A stretch of 64,000 nt of DNA, from the NCBI GenBank assembly GCA_012861695.1, contig JAAOOA010000116.1, forward strand, positions 25,700,970 to 25,764,969, written 5' to 3'. Of the stretch, positions 29,771 to 41,440 are shown piece by piece. Within the stretch, counting starts at the first letter, position 1, and the number at the start of each line of letters is the position of its first letter. The stretch is from Trematomus loennbergii (Eukaryota > Chordata > Actinopteri > Perciformes > Nototheniidae). The notes beneath the pieces are model-generated. The model was not told where the DNA came from. It saw only the letters and a list, made by a program, of their open reading frames with translations, and made no database searches. Made by a program: the position numbers and the translations under genes.

Positions 29771-30722
29771 TGTTAGGAGTAGAACACTTTTCTCGGTGGC
29801 TGAATAGCCCCCTCCTTTCTCCGCGCCGTTCGTTGAATGAGGCTGGATCTCTATTAAATTAAGAAAGGAATTGAAAACACCGGAATCAAAAGTTATAACA
29901 ATTATCTGAGTTTACTGGTAGGAAATAGAACAATTATACAAGTTATACAGAGTACTCTGGACTTCAGGTTTGTGATGCGGTTTACAGATAGACAGACCAG
30001 CCTTCAGGAAACGAGAAGTACAGACTTCAAGTTTGGGATGCGGTTTACACGTCTCTAGACCTGCCTTCAGCAAACAAGAAGCATTTTTACACACACAAAC
30101 ATTAGTATTTCTATCTATTTTTGGGGCGGAGATTGGTCATCTCTTCCTTCCCATTTTTCTCCCAAGCGAATCAGTAGAGCCCCTGGGGAGGAGCTGTTTA
30201 AACTAACCACCTCCCCCAAGTGCCCTGATTGGCTGGATTCGCTTCTGGCCGAGGTCAATCAGAGTTTCGAACAGACTGATATCCCCAACCACACCAGGTC
30301 AAAAGTCAATGTTTATCTTTACCTCATCTTCCTCTACATTCCTTTTCCCAGGGGATATTTTCACCTAAACTTCCCTCCTTCCGACCTTTAAACTCTTCTC
30401 CCCTTATTTTACGATGTCTTTAACGACTTAGTGACCGCATCTGGCTCTTAGTGTTGATAAGGATCAATGTTGGTGTGTAAACCACAGAATCTCTAAGTCA
30501 GTGAATTTAAAAGTGAGAATAACATTCTTTTTCTAAGTGATTATCAAAACCCGTTTGTGATTACATAAAAACAGTTCAAACAATATATGTTAACTACAAT
30601 ACAATTCAAAACAATATATGTTAACTACAATACAATTCAAAACAATATATGTTTACTAAAATACAATTCAAAATAATACATGTTTACTTCAATACAGTGT
30701 AGAATCATATCTTTTTACTTCA
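29771..30722 (-). repeat. 5' LTR of the provirus (952 bp)
   Basis: It matches the 3' LTR throughout, apart from 13 bases that the other copy lacks. Plus-strand ends are TGTTAGGAGTAG and TTTTTACTTCA. It carries the same internal repeat of about 62 bp. Near its end in the viral sense it has GCGCGGAGAAAGGAGGGGGC and GCTATTCAGCCACC. I see no standard AATAAA. Confidence 0.95.
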
Positions 30723-31389
30723 CGTTTGAAAAAAATGTGCGGGTCCGCTCAGTGAAACAATAACAACGAAATATGTCTGCGTTTAAATCGTGTGTGTGTG
30801 TGAGGTGTGTGTGGTTAAAACACATCAGCCTGCGGTCGCTCTTTAGCCTTTCTAATGATTCTTTCTGAAGGTAAACACAGTGAAGGCGGTGCGTGAAAGG
30901 CGGTGCGTGAAAGGCACTGCGCGGTACTCTTCTCAGAGGCTGAGTTAACCCTCCCGCTGCCTCCTGGTGCCGCAGAGATTTCATGAAGTGAAGGAGGTTT
31001 TCCTTCTATAAAACAGCTGTGGGCAGCAGATATACTGCAGATATACTCCTATTACTGCTTACCTCTCTAGCCAACAGCTGTTGCTCTTCATGTCCGAGTG
31101 CCCTCCGTTTCTTTGCTGCACAGATCCACTGATTTCACCAGAAGGAATAAGTCCCTGATCCAAACCACACGTAACCATGTACAATTACTCATTGTGGCAA
31201 GAATTGACAAATTAGGTTTGACTATTTGAAATAATAGTCAGAGATACACCTTATAAACGTTATATAATATATACATTTCCAGTAAGCCTGTTTAAGATAT
31301 TTAAATACGTATGTATGAGTTGGTTTATTGTGTTCAGCTAAATCACATTTAGGTTTCACAGATTTCCTATAATAAGCACATCTCAGCCA
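30723..31389. other. Noncoding flank of the provirus
   Basis: Sequence on the far side of the proviral integration site. GAAAGGCGGTGCGT is repeated in tandem near 30894-30920, and a TATAAAA lies near 31007. I see no coding region or named repeat. Confidence 0.4.
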
Positions 31390-31394
31390 TTGTA

Positions 31395-33061
31395 AATAAT
31401 GATTTACCTGATTGTTTGTATGCTGCTGGTAAACCTCTTGATGAGTCCTGTGATGTAGACAGAGTCGATGTTCCTCTTCTGCAGTTGGCTAAACAGCATG
31501 TCTACATGTGGCATTATCTTGTGGAACAATGTCAGGGAAAAGCAAAAAACTTCATCTTCCATCATTCTCACAAAAGCCCCCGGCTTCTCTCATTGTTATA
31601 GGATCAAAGTCACCTGAGTCTCTGATTGTCTGGAAACACCTCAGGATGTTCTCCTTGTGCTCATAGACAGTGTTAACAGCAACATCTTGTTGTGGAAGTG
31701 CCAGGAAGTCTGTGTGCCACCACTTGATACAGGATCGCAGTTCGCTTAAATGACCTGGAGAAAAAGGCAGCAAATCCACCAAGGTCTGAAAAAATGTTCT
31801 TATCTTGGGGATGTGGGATGTTGCCTGCTGCATAATGAGGTTCAGCTGATGCGCATAGCAGTGGACATAGTTACTGTACACATCCTTTACTTTCCGCTGA
31901 ACTCCACCTTTAGCTCTCCTCATCACCGCTGCACTGTCATATGCTTGGGCGATTAGTTTGCCCTGTGTCCATCGGGGAGGATAGTGCCCAGCCTCTCCAT
32001 CAGCGCGGTGGCAACTGTGTCAGCATTCGCATTCTGAAGAGGGATGAACTAAAAAAAACGCTCTTGGATGCTGTTATGCGGGTCAATGTACCGTAACACA
32101 AGCACTAACTGGCAGTGGGTGGAAATGTCGGTTGTCTCATCCGCCTGAATAGCTAGATAACCGGCATTTTTTACTTCCTCCAGAATGTAATCTTTAGAAA
32201 CAGACAACATGCAGTCCAAAAGTTAGTTTTGCACCGTCTTTGAGGTGCCTTTGAAAACGGTAGCCGTTTTAAGGTGCTCCTGCAACACGCTATCTAACGA
32301 GGCCACTAGATCAACTAAACCCCGAAAAACGCCGGGGTTGTCGGATGCGTCAGTCTCGTCGTGGCCACGCAAAGCCAGGTCAAAGCCCCCACAAAATTTC
32401 ACACAATCAATTATTTTCGACAAGACGTGCCTGTTCTTGTCCACCTCTTCTTTGTGCTTTTTCACAGAGATCTTGTACCCTTGATCTAGCTGCGCGGCTA
32501 TGTTAGCTTTGCCTAGCATGGCTAGCTTAAAGGTACTTGTCATGTGTGCCTTCGTGCACTCGTGCTTTTTAATTTTTTCGGACAAATGCTTCATATCATT
32601 TATCCCCGTCACAGTCCACGGGCACATAGTATCTGTCCCCGGCTGTTTGAAGAGCAAGCATGGGAAACCAAAGACAGCGTTTACCTGTTTGCATCCAGCT
32701 AGCCAAGCCTTTTTTGTGTACCAGCTACGTGAGAAGCCTCGTTGATAACTTTTTTTTCACGAGCTTGCTGTGATATAGACAAATCGGGTTGGTGCGGTCC
32801 AAGGTCTTTAACCAACAATTTATCTCCCAAACTTCTCCTTTCGAAAGGATTGGATAACAGTGCTTGGACGGAATTGGGCGGGACCAAGGTCCGGAGTCTC
32901 CACCTGCACACGCAGCCATCCTCATCAACTACTGTAGCGTCACCTTGGATACGAGTCCAAACAACTCACAGACTGCATTGGGCGCTAAAATTGGAATTTT
33001 GGAGATTTATAACCTCCATCTCCATCTCCACAGGATTGACACTGAACAGTTCAGCCATCTT
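31395..33061 (-). pseudogene. hAT transposase relic (TTF zinc finger plus RNase H-like core)
   Basis: Minus-strand pieces give nearly a whole transposase in order. They are MAELFSVNPVEMEMEV at the start (33061), a basic segment, and a TTF-type zinc finger region with CPWTVTGINDMKHLSEKIKK (32657 on). Next come KFCGGFDLALRGHDE and NPGVFRGLVD, QADETTD near 32130 (catalytic Asp), YDSAAVM near 31940 (second Asp) and CYAHQLNLIMQQ with the family Cys and His. FHKIMPHVDMLF-like text lies near 31500. The hAT dimerisation domain at the C-terminus is missing. Stops and frame shifts at about 32225, 32050, 31850 and elsewhere make it dead. Confidence 0.88.
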
Positions 33062-33237
33062 CTTGTTCTTCTTCGTCTTGACATGAAATTGAAAACCATA
33101 ATAAATCAACTGTATAGGTCTCTAGCCTCCCTATATCTGTTTGTGAAATTGTTCCATCCTCAAAAACAAAAAACAATACTTCTGCAGTCTAGCTGCAGCT
33201 TCTAGCAACGGTCTTCTGTTAAAAAAAAGGATACTAA

Positions 33238-33554
33238 CGGCTTTTCCACACAGCGGCGTGCGTTTAAGCTTGGCGGTGGGTGAGGAAATGACCTGCGGTG
33301 TGTTTCTCCCAGCATACACGCGGTTTGATTGGCTAGCGCTTGTACTGGCAGATTTGCATAAACGGGATTTGATTGGGTGACGCTTCCACCGAAGCTTCAG
33401 AAGCTTCAAAAGTTGAACATTTCTCAACTTTTGCAGCGAGCCACGCCAGCAAAGCTCCGCTTCGCTTCCCACAATGCAGTTCGGCGAAAAGTGACGTCAC
33501 CCCATTCAAGTGAATGGTGAAGCTTTTAACGCACGCCGCTGTGTGGACGGGCCG
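33238..33554. mobile_element. PIF-type MITE, short copy
   Basis: The ends are CGGCTTTTCCACACAGCGGC and its imperfect complement GCCGCTGTGTGGACGGGCCG. The interior matches parts of the elements at 58988 and 60279 (CAGCATACACGCGGTTTGAT, CACAATGCAGTTCGGCGAAA). Flanks are TAA on the left and TGA on the right, so the target duplication is imperfect. Confidence 0.7.
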
Positions 33555-34079
33555 TGAATGTCCTGAATGTGGCATTACTAACATGACTTGAGTCTGAACA
33601 CATGCAGCAGACAACAGGAGTATTTACAACAGCATATAAAAACAAAAATACTGCATGTGGGTGCAAACGTATTCTCTGTCTTACTGTTACATAAATCCCA
33701 TGAATGTATGAGATTAAGTTAGCTTCATCATATCTCATCAGTGATAAAGTGAATAATAACATTTCTATCAGGTTCCTATCAGCCTGTCACTCATTATTTT
33801 TAGGGAGGGGCGGGGTTTGGAGGAACAGAGGAGACGGTGATCGCGGAAGCTTTTTCCTCCTGCCTTCACAAACTTTACACAAGTATTTATCAACTGAAAA
33901 TAGCAAGAGGACATTCATATTCTGCAATCCAAGAATTGATTAAATCCCCACAAAACCTGACATGGTGCTAACGCGAGTATTTTTAAACACATAAATCCAT
34001 GTGTGTCTCAGCCGCAGCGACACGGACTGATTCAGGTGCATTTATTGTCGTCGGATTTTTTCCACACAGTCTGTGAACC

Positions 34080-34142
34080 GCGAGCGGCGAGCTACTGAAA
34101 GCTGCCCGCGAGCTACCGGTAGATCGACATGTTGGAGACCCC
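34080..34142. mobile_element. hAT-like element end
   Basis: The stretch ends TGTTGGAGACCCCTG, the complement of the CAGGGGTCTCCAACA type of hAT end. Similar ends lie at about 40953-40965 and 47804-47815. The partner end is not identified. Confidence 0.4.
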
Positions 34143-34675
34143 TGCTTTAAGATGATCTGTGGAGATGCATCAATCTGTTACACTTTAACCCTCTCAGACA
34201 CACGGGGCCATATACTATCCCAAATATCACATTGTGTTCAAAGCGTCATAACTTCTCAGCTGTTTCAGCCAGAGACATGCCGTTTTTTCCTCTTAAACTA
34301 CAGAAACGGCAATAAACAACTCCATTCAATTTTCATTGAGAGGCGTTTACTTATTTTGGTGAAACGAATGTGTGTAAGGTTTTAAAAGATGCGGATAGTC
34401 TCACCTTGATTATCGTTTTCTGTTGTTTTATAGATCTATTCTCATCCACCATCTTTGTTTTTGACGTAAAGAGTGTAATAGTCACGTTTCTGAATCGGAC
34501 ACTCTGAGTGGATGCAGTCAAAGCCAATCGGAGTCTGATTCAGAGGGTTGCCTGTCAGTTCCGTTTTTATGTGTACTGAAACCATGACTGAAACGAGAGC
34601 CGGTATAATTCCACGCGCGAAAACAAAATAAAAGTTGGAATACGTTATTTTAGTGTCTTAAAAGTAGACTGAGGT

Positions 34676-34804
34676 ATGGCAAGGAAGTTTACTACAGCTG
34701 AGGCTTTGGAGCTGATTTTTCAAGGTGACGATGTTGATGAAAATTCAGACGAATCTGCTCGGCATGCCATGTGTGATTGTGGACATGATATATATCATGT
34801 GTAG
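34676..34804 (+). pseudogene. piggyBac-type transposase N-terminal remnant
   Basis: A 42-codon frame begins MARKFTTAEALELIFQGDDV and continues acidic with DENSDES before a stop. This resembles the N-terminus of vertebrate piggyBac-derived transposases (PGBD), which start with a basic residue pair and an ALELL-like helix followed by an acidic run. The catalytic domain with its Asp residues is absent. The short length makes the call tentative. Confidence 0.5.
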
Positions 34805-34904
34805 TCTTCAAAATTGGCAGGACAAAAAATGACAATTCCTAGCAAAAAAAGGCCCATGGACACTGCCCAAAAGAATGGGCATAACTAATGAACAGAATCA
34901 GTTA

Positions 34905-35058
34905 GAATCCCAAAGCAGAAGAAGAAGAAGTGACGTCAGCGGTTCATTTGCCTAATCCACCCCCAGGAACTCATTTTGGTGTGAATGCGATCTGCTTTAG
35001 TTCATGAGAACTAAAAGAGTTCTCATGAACTATTGTGGGAAAAGTACTTGGTGTGAAC
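34905..35058. mobile_element. PIF/Harbinger terminal fragment
   Basis: CAGAAGAAGAAGAAGTGACG followed by TCAGCGG and CCCCAGGAACTCATTTTGGT matches the right end of the relic at 2402-6290. The stretch ends CACAATAGTT-complement sequence and GGTGTGAACA. Only the end is present. Confidence 0.65.
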
Positions 35059-35400
35059 AGGGCCGGCCCTAGACTTTTGGGGCCCTAAGCGAGCTTTGGC
35101 TTGGGGGCCCCCCTCACTCTAGCGCGTTCTCACTTCACACAAAACGGAACCAACTTTTGTTTTATGATGTTAGCATAAGCACACATATTGTATAAATAAG
35201 CATGTAAACACCGTGGACCTAACATCCTCTAGGGGGGTCCTCACCTCCTCTAGGGGGGTCCATGCTCCCCCGGGAAGATTTTTTTTTAAATATTGAAGTT
35301 AAAAGCATCAATCTGGTGCACTTTGAGAGCAAAATTAAGAGATCTATGGATACCTCTCTCAACACCCATATGAAACAGAACTGTAAACAGATTTTTCTTT
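35059..35400 (+). mobile_element. hAT-like fragment starting CAGGGCCGGCCC
   Basis: It starts CAGGGCCGGCCCTAGACTTT, a familiar type of hAT end. At 35228-35400 it shares sequence with 47420-47600 in the opposite direction (CCCCCGGGAAGATT, CACCTCCTCTAGG). No transposase is seen. Confidence 0.45.
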
Positions 35401-35835
35401 ATGGATATTTTACAAATCACTCCCCTTTTAAACTGTTTTCTTGTTTTGTCATATAGTATTTTATAACTGTTTTTCATGTATTCTCTCTGGCTGTCCATCT
35501 CATAATGTTCACATAAAAACTAGCTGTCAATAGGAATATCATTCAGAAGAATTATAATTTCATGCAAAAATCTGTCACAAAAAGAGGTTGCACATTTACA
35601 TTCAGGTGTTGTTATGGCAACGTCAGAGGCCAAACAGCCACATTTACTGCTGTAAATACGTTCAATCATGCTGTCGACACATAAAGCAGTGGCAACTATG
35701 CCACCATTTCAGCTGACTTTTTCTCAGAAATACTGTCACATAACATCCATATATTTCAGTGCTAGGTTGATGCTTAGCTAAGCTAACTATGAAACACTTT
35801 AACTGACAGGACTCAGGATCAACTGTGTACTGTAA

Positions 35836-36816
35836 GGACCCGGCTCCACGAGGACAAATACGGCAAAACGCATCGGAGTAACGCAAATGCAACCGCAAAA
35901 AACCTTCCGTCCCCACGCAATATACACCGGATTGTGTCAAGCTCCACGAGACGGCTCCGTTTACATCCAAACGCTGGAAAAGCTGCAGTACATATGCCGA
36001 ACCTGTACGTGGTGCTGTACCTTCCTCCACAAAAGCAGCAACTTCCTCCACAAAAGCAGCGAAGAAGAATGGTTGTCATGGCTGCCCTTCTGTTTATTCC
36101 ATGGGTGGGGGCCGAGGGATCCGCGCAGAGTTTTTCGCCGGTCAACGTGTATTAAAGTTTAAATCTTCCGGACAAAATTATAAAAGTGCCGGTCAAAGGT
36201 CTTCATTGTTATTTATTGAGCTTTAAAACAAATGAATAACGACGATATAATGATATATAATCATCACAGCGTCAGTGTCTGTCTCATGCAGCAGCTGATC
36301 CTGTAATGAGTGACCCGACAGTAAAAATGAACATATTTATAACAAGTTTAGGTAGTTTGAGAGGTAATTAAAATAGCTAAGGGTGATGATCTGACTTGAA
36401 GTGTGTGTTTTGCTCCCGCTGCATCACAGCGGCAGGAGCTGCGTGTCTCCGTCCTGTCAGATTAGACTTCACTCGCGTTTATGTCCATATCGAGATAAAG
36501 ATAAATAATCTGAATTCAAGGAGGAGCTCCTGTAGATGTTGCACAAAGAACTATAGCATGGTCAGTAGCGACTGGAGCACGATAGCAACCCTGCGGGGGA
36601 GAGGCGGGGCTATGAAAACGAATGACCGTATAGGCGACTCCACGGCCCCGTTGGACCCCCCAGAGCGCTCTGTTCCCAGATCTATCCACCTTTGGACCCG
36701 TTGTCGTTTGCGGGGTCTGTTTCTACGTTTCCCTTACGGTGTCGTGGAGCTTAGAGGGCTATACGCATGAGAAATATGCGGATTCAACCAGTTTTCGTCC
36801 TCGTGGAGCCGGGGCC
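35836..36816. mobile_element. PIF-type MITE with 20-bp TIRs and TAA target duplication
   Basis: The ends are GGACCCGGCTCCACGAGGAC and the complement of GGCCCCGGCTCCACGAGGAC, with one mismatch. TAA flanks both sides (35833-35835 and 36817-36819), the TWA type used by PIF/Harbinger. Its middle holds family X copy 2. No transposase is encoded. Confidence 0.85.
36150..36505. repeat. Noncoding repeat family X, copy 2
   Basis: It shares AGTTTAAATCTT, CGGACAAAATTA, TGAGTGACCCGACAGTAAAA and the core GTTTAGGTAGTTTGAGAGGT with the copies at 61.2-61.9 kb, and TCTGTCTCATGCAGCAGCTG with copy 1. It lies wholly inside the MITE at 35836-36816. Confidence 0.75.
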
Positions 36817-36934
36817 TAAGGTAGCTTCTAGCTTCATGTCGAACAGTAAGTCAACATTTCCCAGAGAGCTTTCTTTGAAATCACCAGGTAACGCTAAAAA
36901 ACATTACATTTAGATTGTATGACAAAGTGTTTAT

Positions 36935-37412
36935 TTAAAGTGGACCTATCATGCTATATTATAATAATATAGTGTAGGACCATACCTATATAAGGCATAT
37001 TTATACTTTTTTTTTTTTCAAAATACCAACAGATCATGCATTTTAGCCATGCCTCATTTCGCTCAATTTGCACTTTTTTACCCCTGTTTTTGCAAGGGCT
37101 GATTCTGTGAGAACAGCATATGGCATATGTACTACAGCGTCTCCAGCGCTTTCGAACGGCAATGGCCGTGGCTGTCTCCTCCTGATTGGTGGAGTTGGCC
37201 CAATAGCCGTAGCGCCACCGTCCTGACGTCAGACAGTGTTCAAATCTGGATCAGTTTTTATCAGATCCGTTGCAGACCCTTTTTTAGAGATTTGGGTATG
37301 GAGGAAAATAGAGAGGGTTGTGTTTCTGACACTTGGTGAGTTCCCTGGAACACCGGGGATTCATGTATAAAAGACGTACAAAAGTGCATTTTGCATGATA
37401 GGTCCCCTTTAA
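36935..37412. mobile_element. TTAA-flanked MITE, 478 bp
   Basis: TTAA at 36935-36938 and 37409-37412 bounds inverted ends AGTGGACCTATCATGC and GCATGATAGGTCCCCT. TTAA target use suggests piggyBac-type mobilisation. There is no coding region. Confidence 0.75.
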
Positions 37413-37800
37413 TATATCTGGCTAGCTATAGCTACTTGCTAACGGTTTAGCTTACCGCCGCGATTCAAAGTAACGTCAACGTAGCTGTAATTTCTCCTGG
37501 CTCAAGTGCTGGCTCTGGGGTTGTTGTGTGAACCGCCACTTGAGAATTGTCGTCTTGTTTAAGAACAAATGTTCTTATGTCCATCTTCAAAAACTCTGAG
37601 TCTGAGACTGACAGTTTATTTTAAACATTGTCACAGCTCACAGGATAGGTACCTGTCAGCCAATAAGACAGATGTTTATTTCCATTCAACTCTCTGGTTG
37701 GTCTGGTGCCTTGCCTCTGTTGCATTCACTGAACACGGGAAATTACAATCCTGCCGTCCTCTCTAGTGTCATGATGAGGTTCAGGTAAAGCACAGTTAAT

Positions 37801-37824
37801 GTATTATATGATGATATATATCTA

Positions 37825-37860
<36 letters not shown>

Positions 37861-37918
37861 TATATATATATATAGATATATATATATAGATATATATATA
37901 TAGAGAGAGAGAGAGAGC
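37801..37918. repeat. TA/GATA/GA microsatellite
   Basis: A TA run with interspersed GATATA units ends in a short GA run. It is simple sequence. Confidence 0.9.
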
Positions 37919-38129
37919 TGTTTTCCAGCCTGAGTCTATTTAATTTATTGTTTTGGTTGTGTGTGATTTCATTAATTTATTATAATTTTATTAATTTGTT
38001 TTATTTATTATATATCATTTATATATTTTTAAATTATTTCACATTTCATTTGCAATGTTGAATGTTCAATCAAAAGTTATGTTTGAAAGGATGTACTTGA
38101 ATTATTATTATATATTATCATTATGTCAG

Positions 38130-38236
38130 TGGTCTAAAATGGTCTTACAACAGTGCCGACAATATTATCGTTTATCGCAATAATTTCCAGGAAAATGTAT
38201 CGTCCAACAAAATTAATTATCGTGACAAGCCTAGTT
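38130..38236. mobile_element. hAT-like end fragment in a presumed intron
   Basis: ATTATCGTTTATCGCAATAA and TTATCGTGACAAGCCTAG match the widely seen end of a fish hAT family. It sits just upstream of the Myb-like exon that starts near 38285. Confidence 0.5.
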
Positions 38237-38284
38237 TAGCTGCTGCTGTTCTTTTACTGCCATGATTGTTTTACTCTGCCTTAG

Positions 38285-38661
38285 GATTGCAAGTACCCAG
38301 GGTCAGGAGAGGGAGTCAGTGGGAAACTCACCGCTGCATCTTGGCTGTGGTTTGTCCAAATGGATGAGGTATTAGGACAGAGGCCCTCCATCAGACCTCC
38401 TGTCCTAATTTCCTCCATCCCAGAGGACACACCACAGCCAAGTGCAGCAGTGGGTGACCAGGAAGTGGAGGAGGAGGTGGCGGATGCAGATAGCCAGTCA
38501 GGGCCATCACAGGGGAGAAAGAGGAAAGGGAGAGATGAGCTACTGGACCTCATAAAATAGGATATGAGGTACCAGAGAGAGGCAGAGGAGAGGAGAGCCC
38601 AAGAGAATAGGGAGAGGATGGACCGACTGTTTTCCATACTGGAGAAAATTGTGGACAAATA
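38285..38661 (+). pseudogene. PIF/Harbinger Myb-like partner gene, last exon
   Basis: After a splice acceptor-like TTTACTCTGCCTTAG the frame reads WFVQMDEVLGQRPSIRPPVL, then an acidic stretch (GDQEVEEEVADAD) and a basic QGRKRKGRDELLDLIK, the usual C-terminal half of the Myb/SANT-like protein of PIF/Harbinger transposons. A stop at 38560 cuts off EAEERRAQENRERMDRLF, which follows in the same frame and looks like the natural C-terminal helix. AATAAA follows at 38659. The Myb domain exon upstream is not found. It lies tail to tail with the transposase gene. Confidence 0.7.
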
Positions 38662-38790
38662 AATGTTTATCACAACAATAAATAATGTAATCAACTGAAA
38701 AAAATGATTTATATTTTTTATTAACTACATATATATAACATAACAGCACAAACACAACAGCATAAAACACAACAGTTGAACTATATACAT

Positions 38791-41440
38791 TCAGGCTGAG
38801 CAGGGAGTCCCAGGTGGTGCTGCTGGACCTGGATGGGCTGCCACACTTAGGACCCTGGTGTCCTCTGATGGTGGGGCAACCTCTTGGGAGGTCTCCAGAG
38901 CTACTTCTCTCCACTGTCCACCGAATTGTCCATTGCGTGGGTTTGCAGGGCGGACGCAATCGACGGCTGCCATGTCACTAAGATGTTTTCAGAAACAGAA
39001 TAACAAAAGATGAATAAAGACACATTTGCTAAATGATTTTCACCATAACAAATGTCTCTGCTCTACAATTGTTTTACATACCTTATATGTATTGGTGGTC
39101 CATGGGAACCTCCTCCAGGGCAGACACCTCTGCACACAGTTGGTCCCGCCAAGGGGCACCACTGACTGCCTCCAACACATCCTCCCCCTCATCCTCTGCC
39201 ACGTCCTCAACAATATCTGCATCAGGGGCCATGATGTCACCGGCTCCGATGCAGATATTGTGCATTACAGCACATGCTGTAATGACCTGAAATAGCTAAA
39301 GTGGCAATATGTTATAAACCCGGAAAATAAGTCATGTTAGGTAATTCAACTGTTTTTCAGTATTATACAAAATCCTGTTGAGTGAATACTTACTTGAGGA
39401 ACGAAGGTGTGGTGCACCTCCAGCGCTTTGAGGAAGATGCTCCGAAAGCGGGTCTTCATCATCCCGAAGGCACGCTCGATGATAGAGCGTGCCCGGGAGT
39501 GATGGCTGTTAAAGCGCTGGGATCCCACACCTTGCAGCGGCTGTCTGTATGGAGTGATGAGGGGGAGTGGATGTTGAGGCAGGGGTACCCCCCGTCTGCG
39601 AGAATGTACTGCCCTGGAGGAGGGTAGAGTGCCCACCGGTACAGTGGACTGTGGCGGAGCACTCTACAGTCATGAAGCGGCCCTGATGGTCACAAACTGC
39701 CTGCAGAATTATAGAAAGAAAAAGCTTCCTATTTCTATAACAGTGACCATCAGGGCCGCTTGGTGGCACGATGCGGACATGGCAGCCGTCAATTGCTCCA
39801 GCAGCTTTTCTGAAGGCTCTGTGTCTGGCCAGCCCTGCAAACCCACGCAACACAGCCTCCAGGTCTTCTGCCAGAGGTGGGACCAAGTCATTGTTTTGCA
39901 AGTCCGAGTCAAGTCTCAAGTCTTTGCGCTCAAGTCCGAGTCAAGTCTCAAGTCTTTGCGCTCAAGTCCAAGTCAAGTCTCAAGTCAGGATGGGAAAGTT
40001 CAAGTCAAGTCCAAGTCCTAAACTTTGACAAAACGAGTCTTAAACAAGTCCTTATGTGCTTTTCAACAAATGTAATGACATCGATCAACAGAATAATACT
40101 TAATAATCAAACTGCTCTTTATTAGTCACATTAATAATTTAATAATCCATTTTCTCTCTGCTGGTAAAGTAACGTGTTTGTCTTCTATTGTAAGAGGGAT
40201 CAGTAAGGTAAGGCTACCGTGACAGTTTGATTCAGAAGGAGTTTAATGTACAAGATCCCTGATGTTGAGGTGACCAGAATGTTTATTTCCACTGTGTACA
40301 GCATGTTATAAGGGACCCACAATCTCTCTTTATGCAAGGGATAATGTGCAGCGAGGCGTCTCTATGGGGAAAAGAACACCTGAATCTAGATCCCTCTGCA
40401 GGTGGTACTTTAAGTATATTTGATGCTAATACTTTTGTACTTTTACTTGTAACATTTTGAATGCAGGATATTTTATTGTAACCGAGTATTCCTACACTCT
40501 GGTACTGTTACTCAAGTACAACTTCTCCCACCTCTGGCAATAAATCCTGAGTGGTTACCAAAAAAAAATTTCATTTTACAAATCCTGCACTCAGCTTTGC
40601 TTTCTCCAATATCATTGACATGCAGTCAGATGCTGCTTCTTTCTTCGGCTTTCGCAAATTTCTTGACTTTTTCCGACGCGCTTGCATTTAAATCCGGCTC
40701 CCCGTCTCTCTGACGCTCTGTGTAGCTGGCCTGTACCACTACACCTGCTGTCTTTGGAGCGTCTGCCCCCCACCCTTCTTTCACATAATGGTATGATCCT
40801 AGTGTGTCCTCGCATATGATTGGCCGCATGGTGGCTCAGCAAAATAAAGTCCCGCCCCTGCCTGCAAGGATTCTCAGCAAGAGTTGCAGCAGCTGAAGAT
40901 TCTGCTCTCCCCGACGGGAGTCTGCTCTTCTAGCAGCATCTCGCGATCGGCGTGTTGGAGACCCCTGAATTAAATTATCAAGTCACCTCAAGTCAGAAGG
41001 CTCAAGTCCAAGTCAAGTCCAGAGTCATTGGTGTTCAAGTCCAAGTCGAGTCGCAAGTGTTTTGTGATTTTGTCAAGTCGAGTCCAAAGTCATCAAATTG
41101 GTAACTCGAGTCTGACTCGAGTCCAAGTCATGTGACTCGAGTCCACACCTCTGTCTTCTGCTGTCCTGGGGAGTTGGATAACCTGGTGGCGAATGGCCAC
41201 CACCTCCTCAGTGACCTTGTGGACACTTCGGTGAACAGTGGATCGAGGCATCCCAAACGCTCTGGAGACCACCCTGTAGGATGTCCCACATGCCAGCCAG
41301 AAGAGGAACACCAGGGTCTCGATGGTGGCACCCCATCCGTGTCTCCGTTCCTGACCCAGGAGGTCCAGCAGCGCGTTCAGGGACTCCCTACTCAGCCGAA
41401 AATCTGGCCGTGTGTCCTGGTCATGAAAGAACGGTCAGAT
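38791..41440 (-). pseudogene. PIF/Harbinger transposase gene, interrupted by a hAT element
   Basis: Minus strand. The first part (41440-41162) has LSRESLNALLDLLG, then LVFLFWLACGTSYRVVSRAF and a helix-turn-helix with MPRSTVHRSVHKV. After the hAT insertion the coding resumes with EAVLRGFAGLARHRAF, AIDGCHVRI (first catalytic Asp), YILADGGYPCL (second) and IIERAFGMMKTRFR (Glu). An intron of 107 bp (39287-39393, GT...AG) separates this from VITACAVMHNICIGAGDIM. A C-terminal exon with AAVDCVRPANPRNG (38973-38791) may follow. The whole DDE triad is present. Apart from the insertion, frame shifts lie at about 39640 and 39510. It is of HARBI1 type, but there is no sign of domestication. Confidence 0.85.
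39872..41153. mobile_element. hAT nonautonomous element (1282 bp) inside the transposase gene
   Basis: The ends are CAGAGGTG and CACCTCTG. TCTTCTGC flanks both sides exactly (39864-39871 and 41154-41161), the 8-bp target duplication of hAT. Subterminal CAAGTCCGAGTCAAGTCTCA units are repeated at both ends. Parts of another element (for example TACTTTTACTTGTAACATTT near 40440 and an end at about 40540) are nested inside. Removing the element and one duplicate leaves the transposase frame continuous. Confidence 0.93.

Larger units (their letters stand above)
17957..30722 (-). mobile_element. Endogenous retrovirus, class I gamma/epsilon-like, complete provirus
   Basis: A 12,766-bp provirus on the minus strand has two TG...CA LTRs, a primer binding site next to the 5' LTR, a polypurine tract next to the 3' LTR, and gag, pro, pol and env in order. 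CGTT flanks both sides (17953-17956 and 30723-30726), a 4-bp target duplication as in gamma-type retroviruses. The envelope has the CxxC and CX6CC cysteines of the gamma type. All genes carry frame breaks. The LTRs appear free of substitutions, so the insertion is recent. Confidence 0.95.

Noticed and set aside
36396..36770. Plus-strand frame of 124 residues
   Set aside because: It lies in the MITE at 35836-36816 and partly in family X, with no domain.
40612..40842. Basic frame on the minus strand
   Set aside because: It lies inside the nonautonomous hAT element, overlaps another frame and has no domain.
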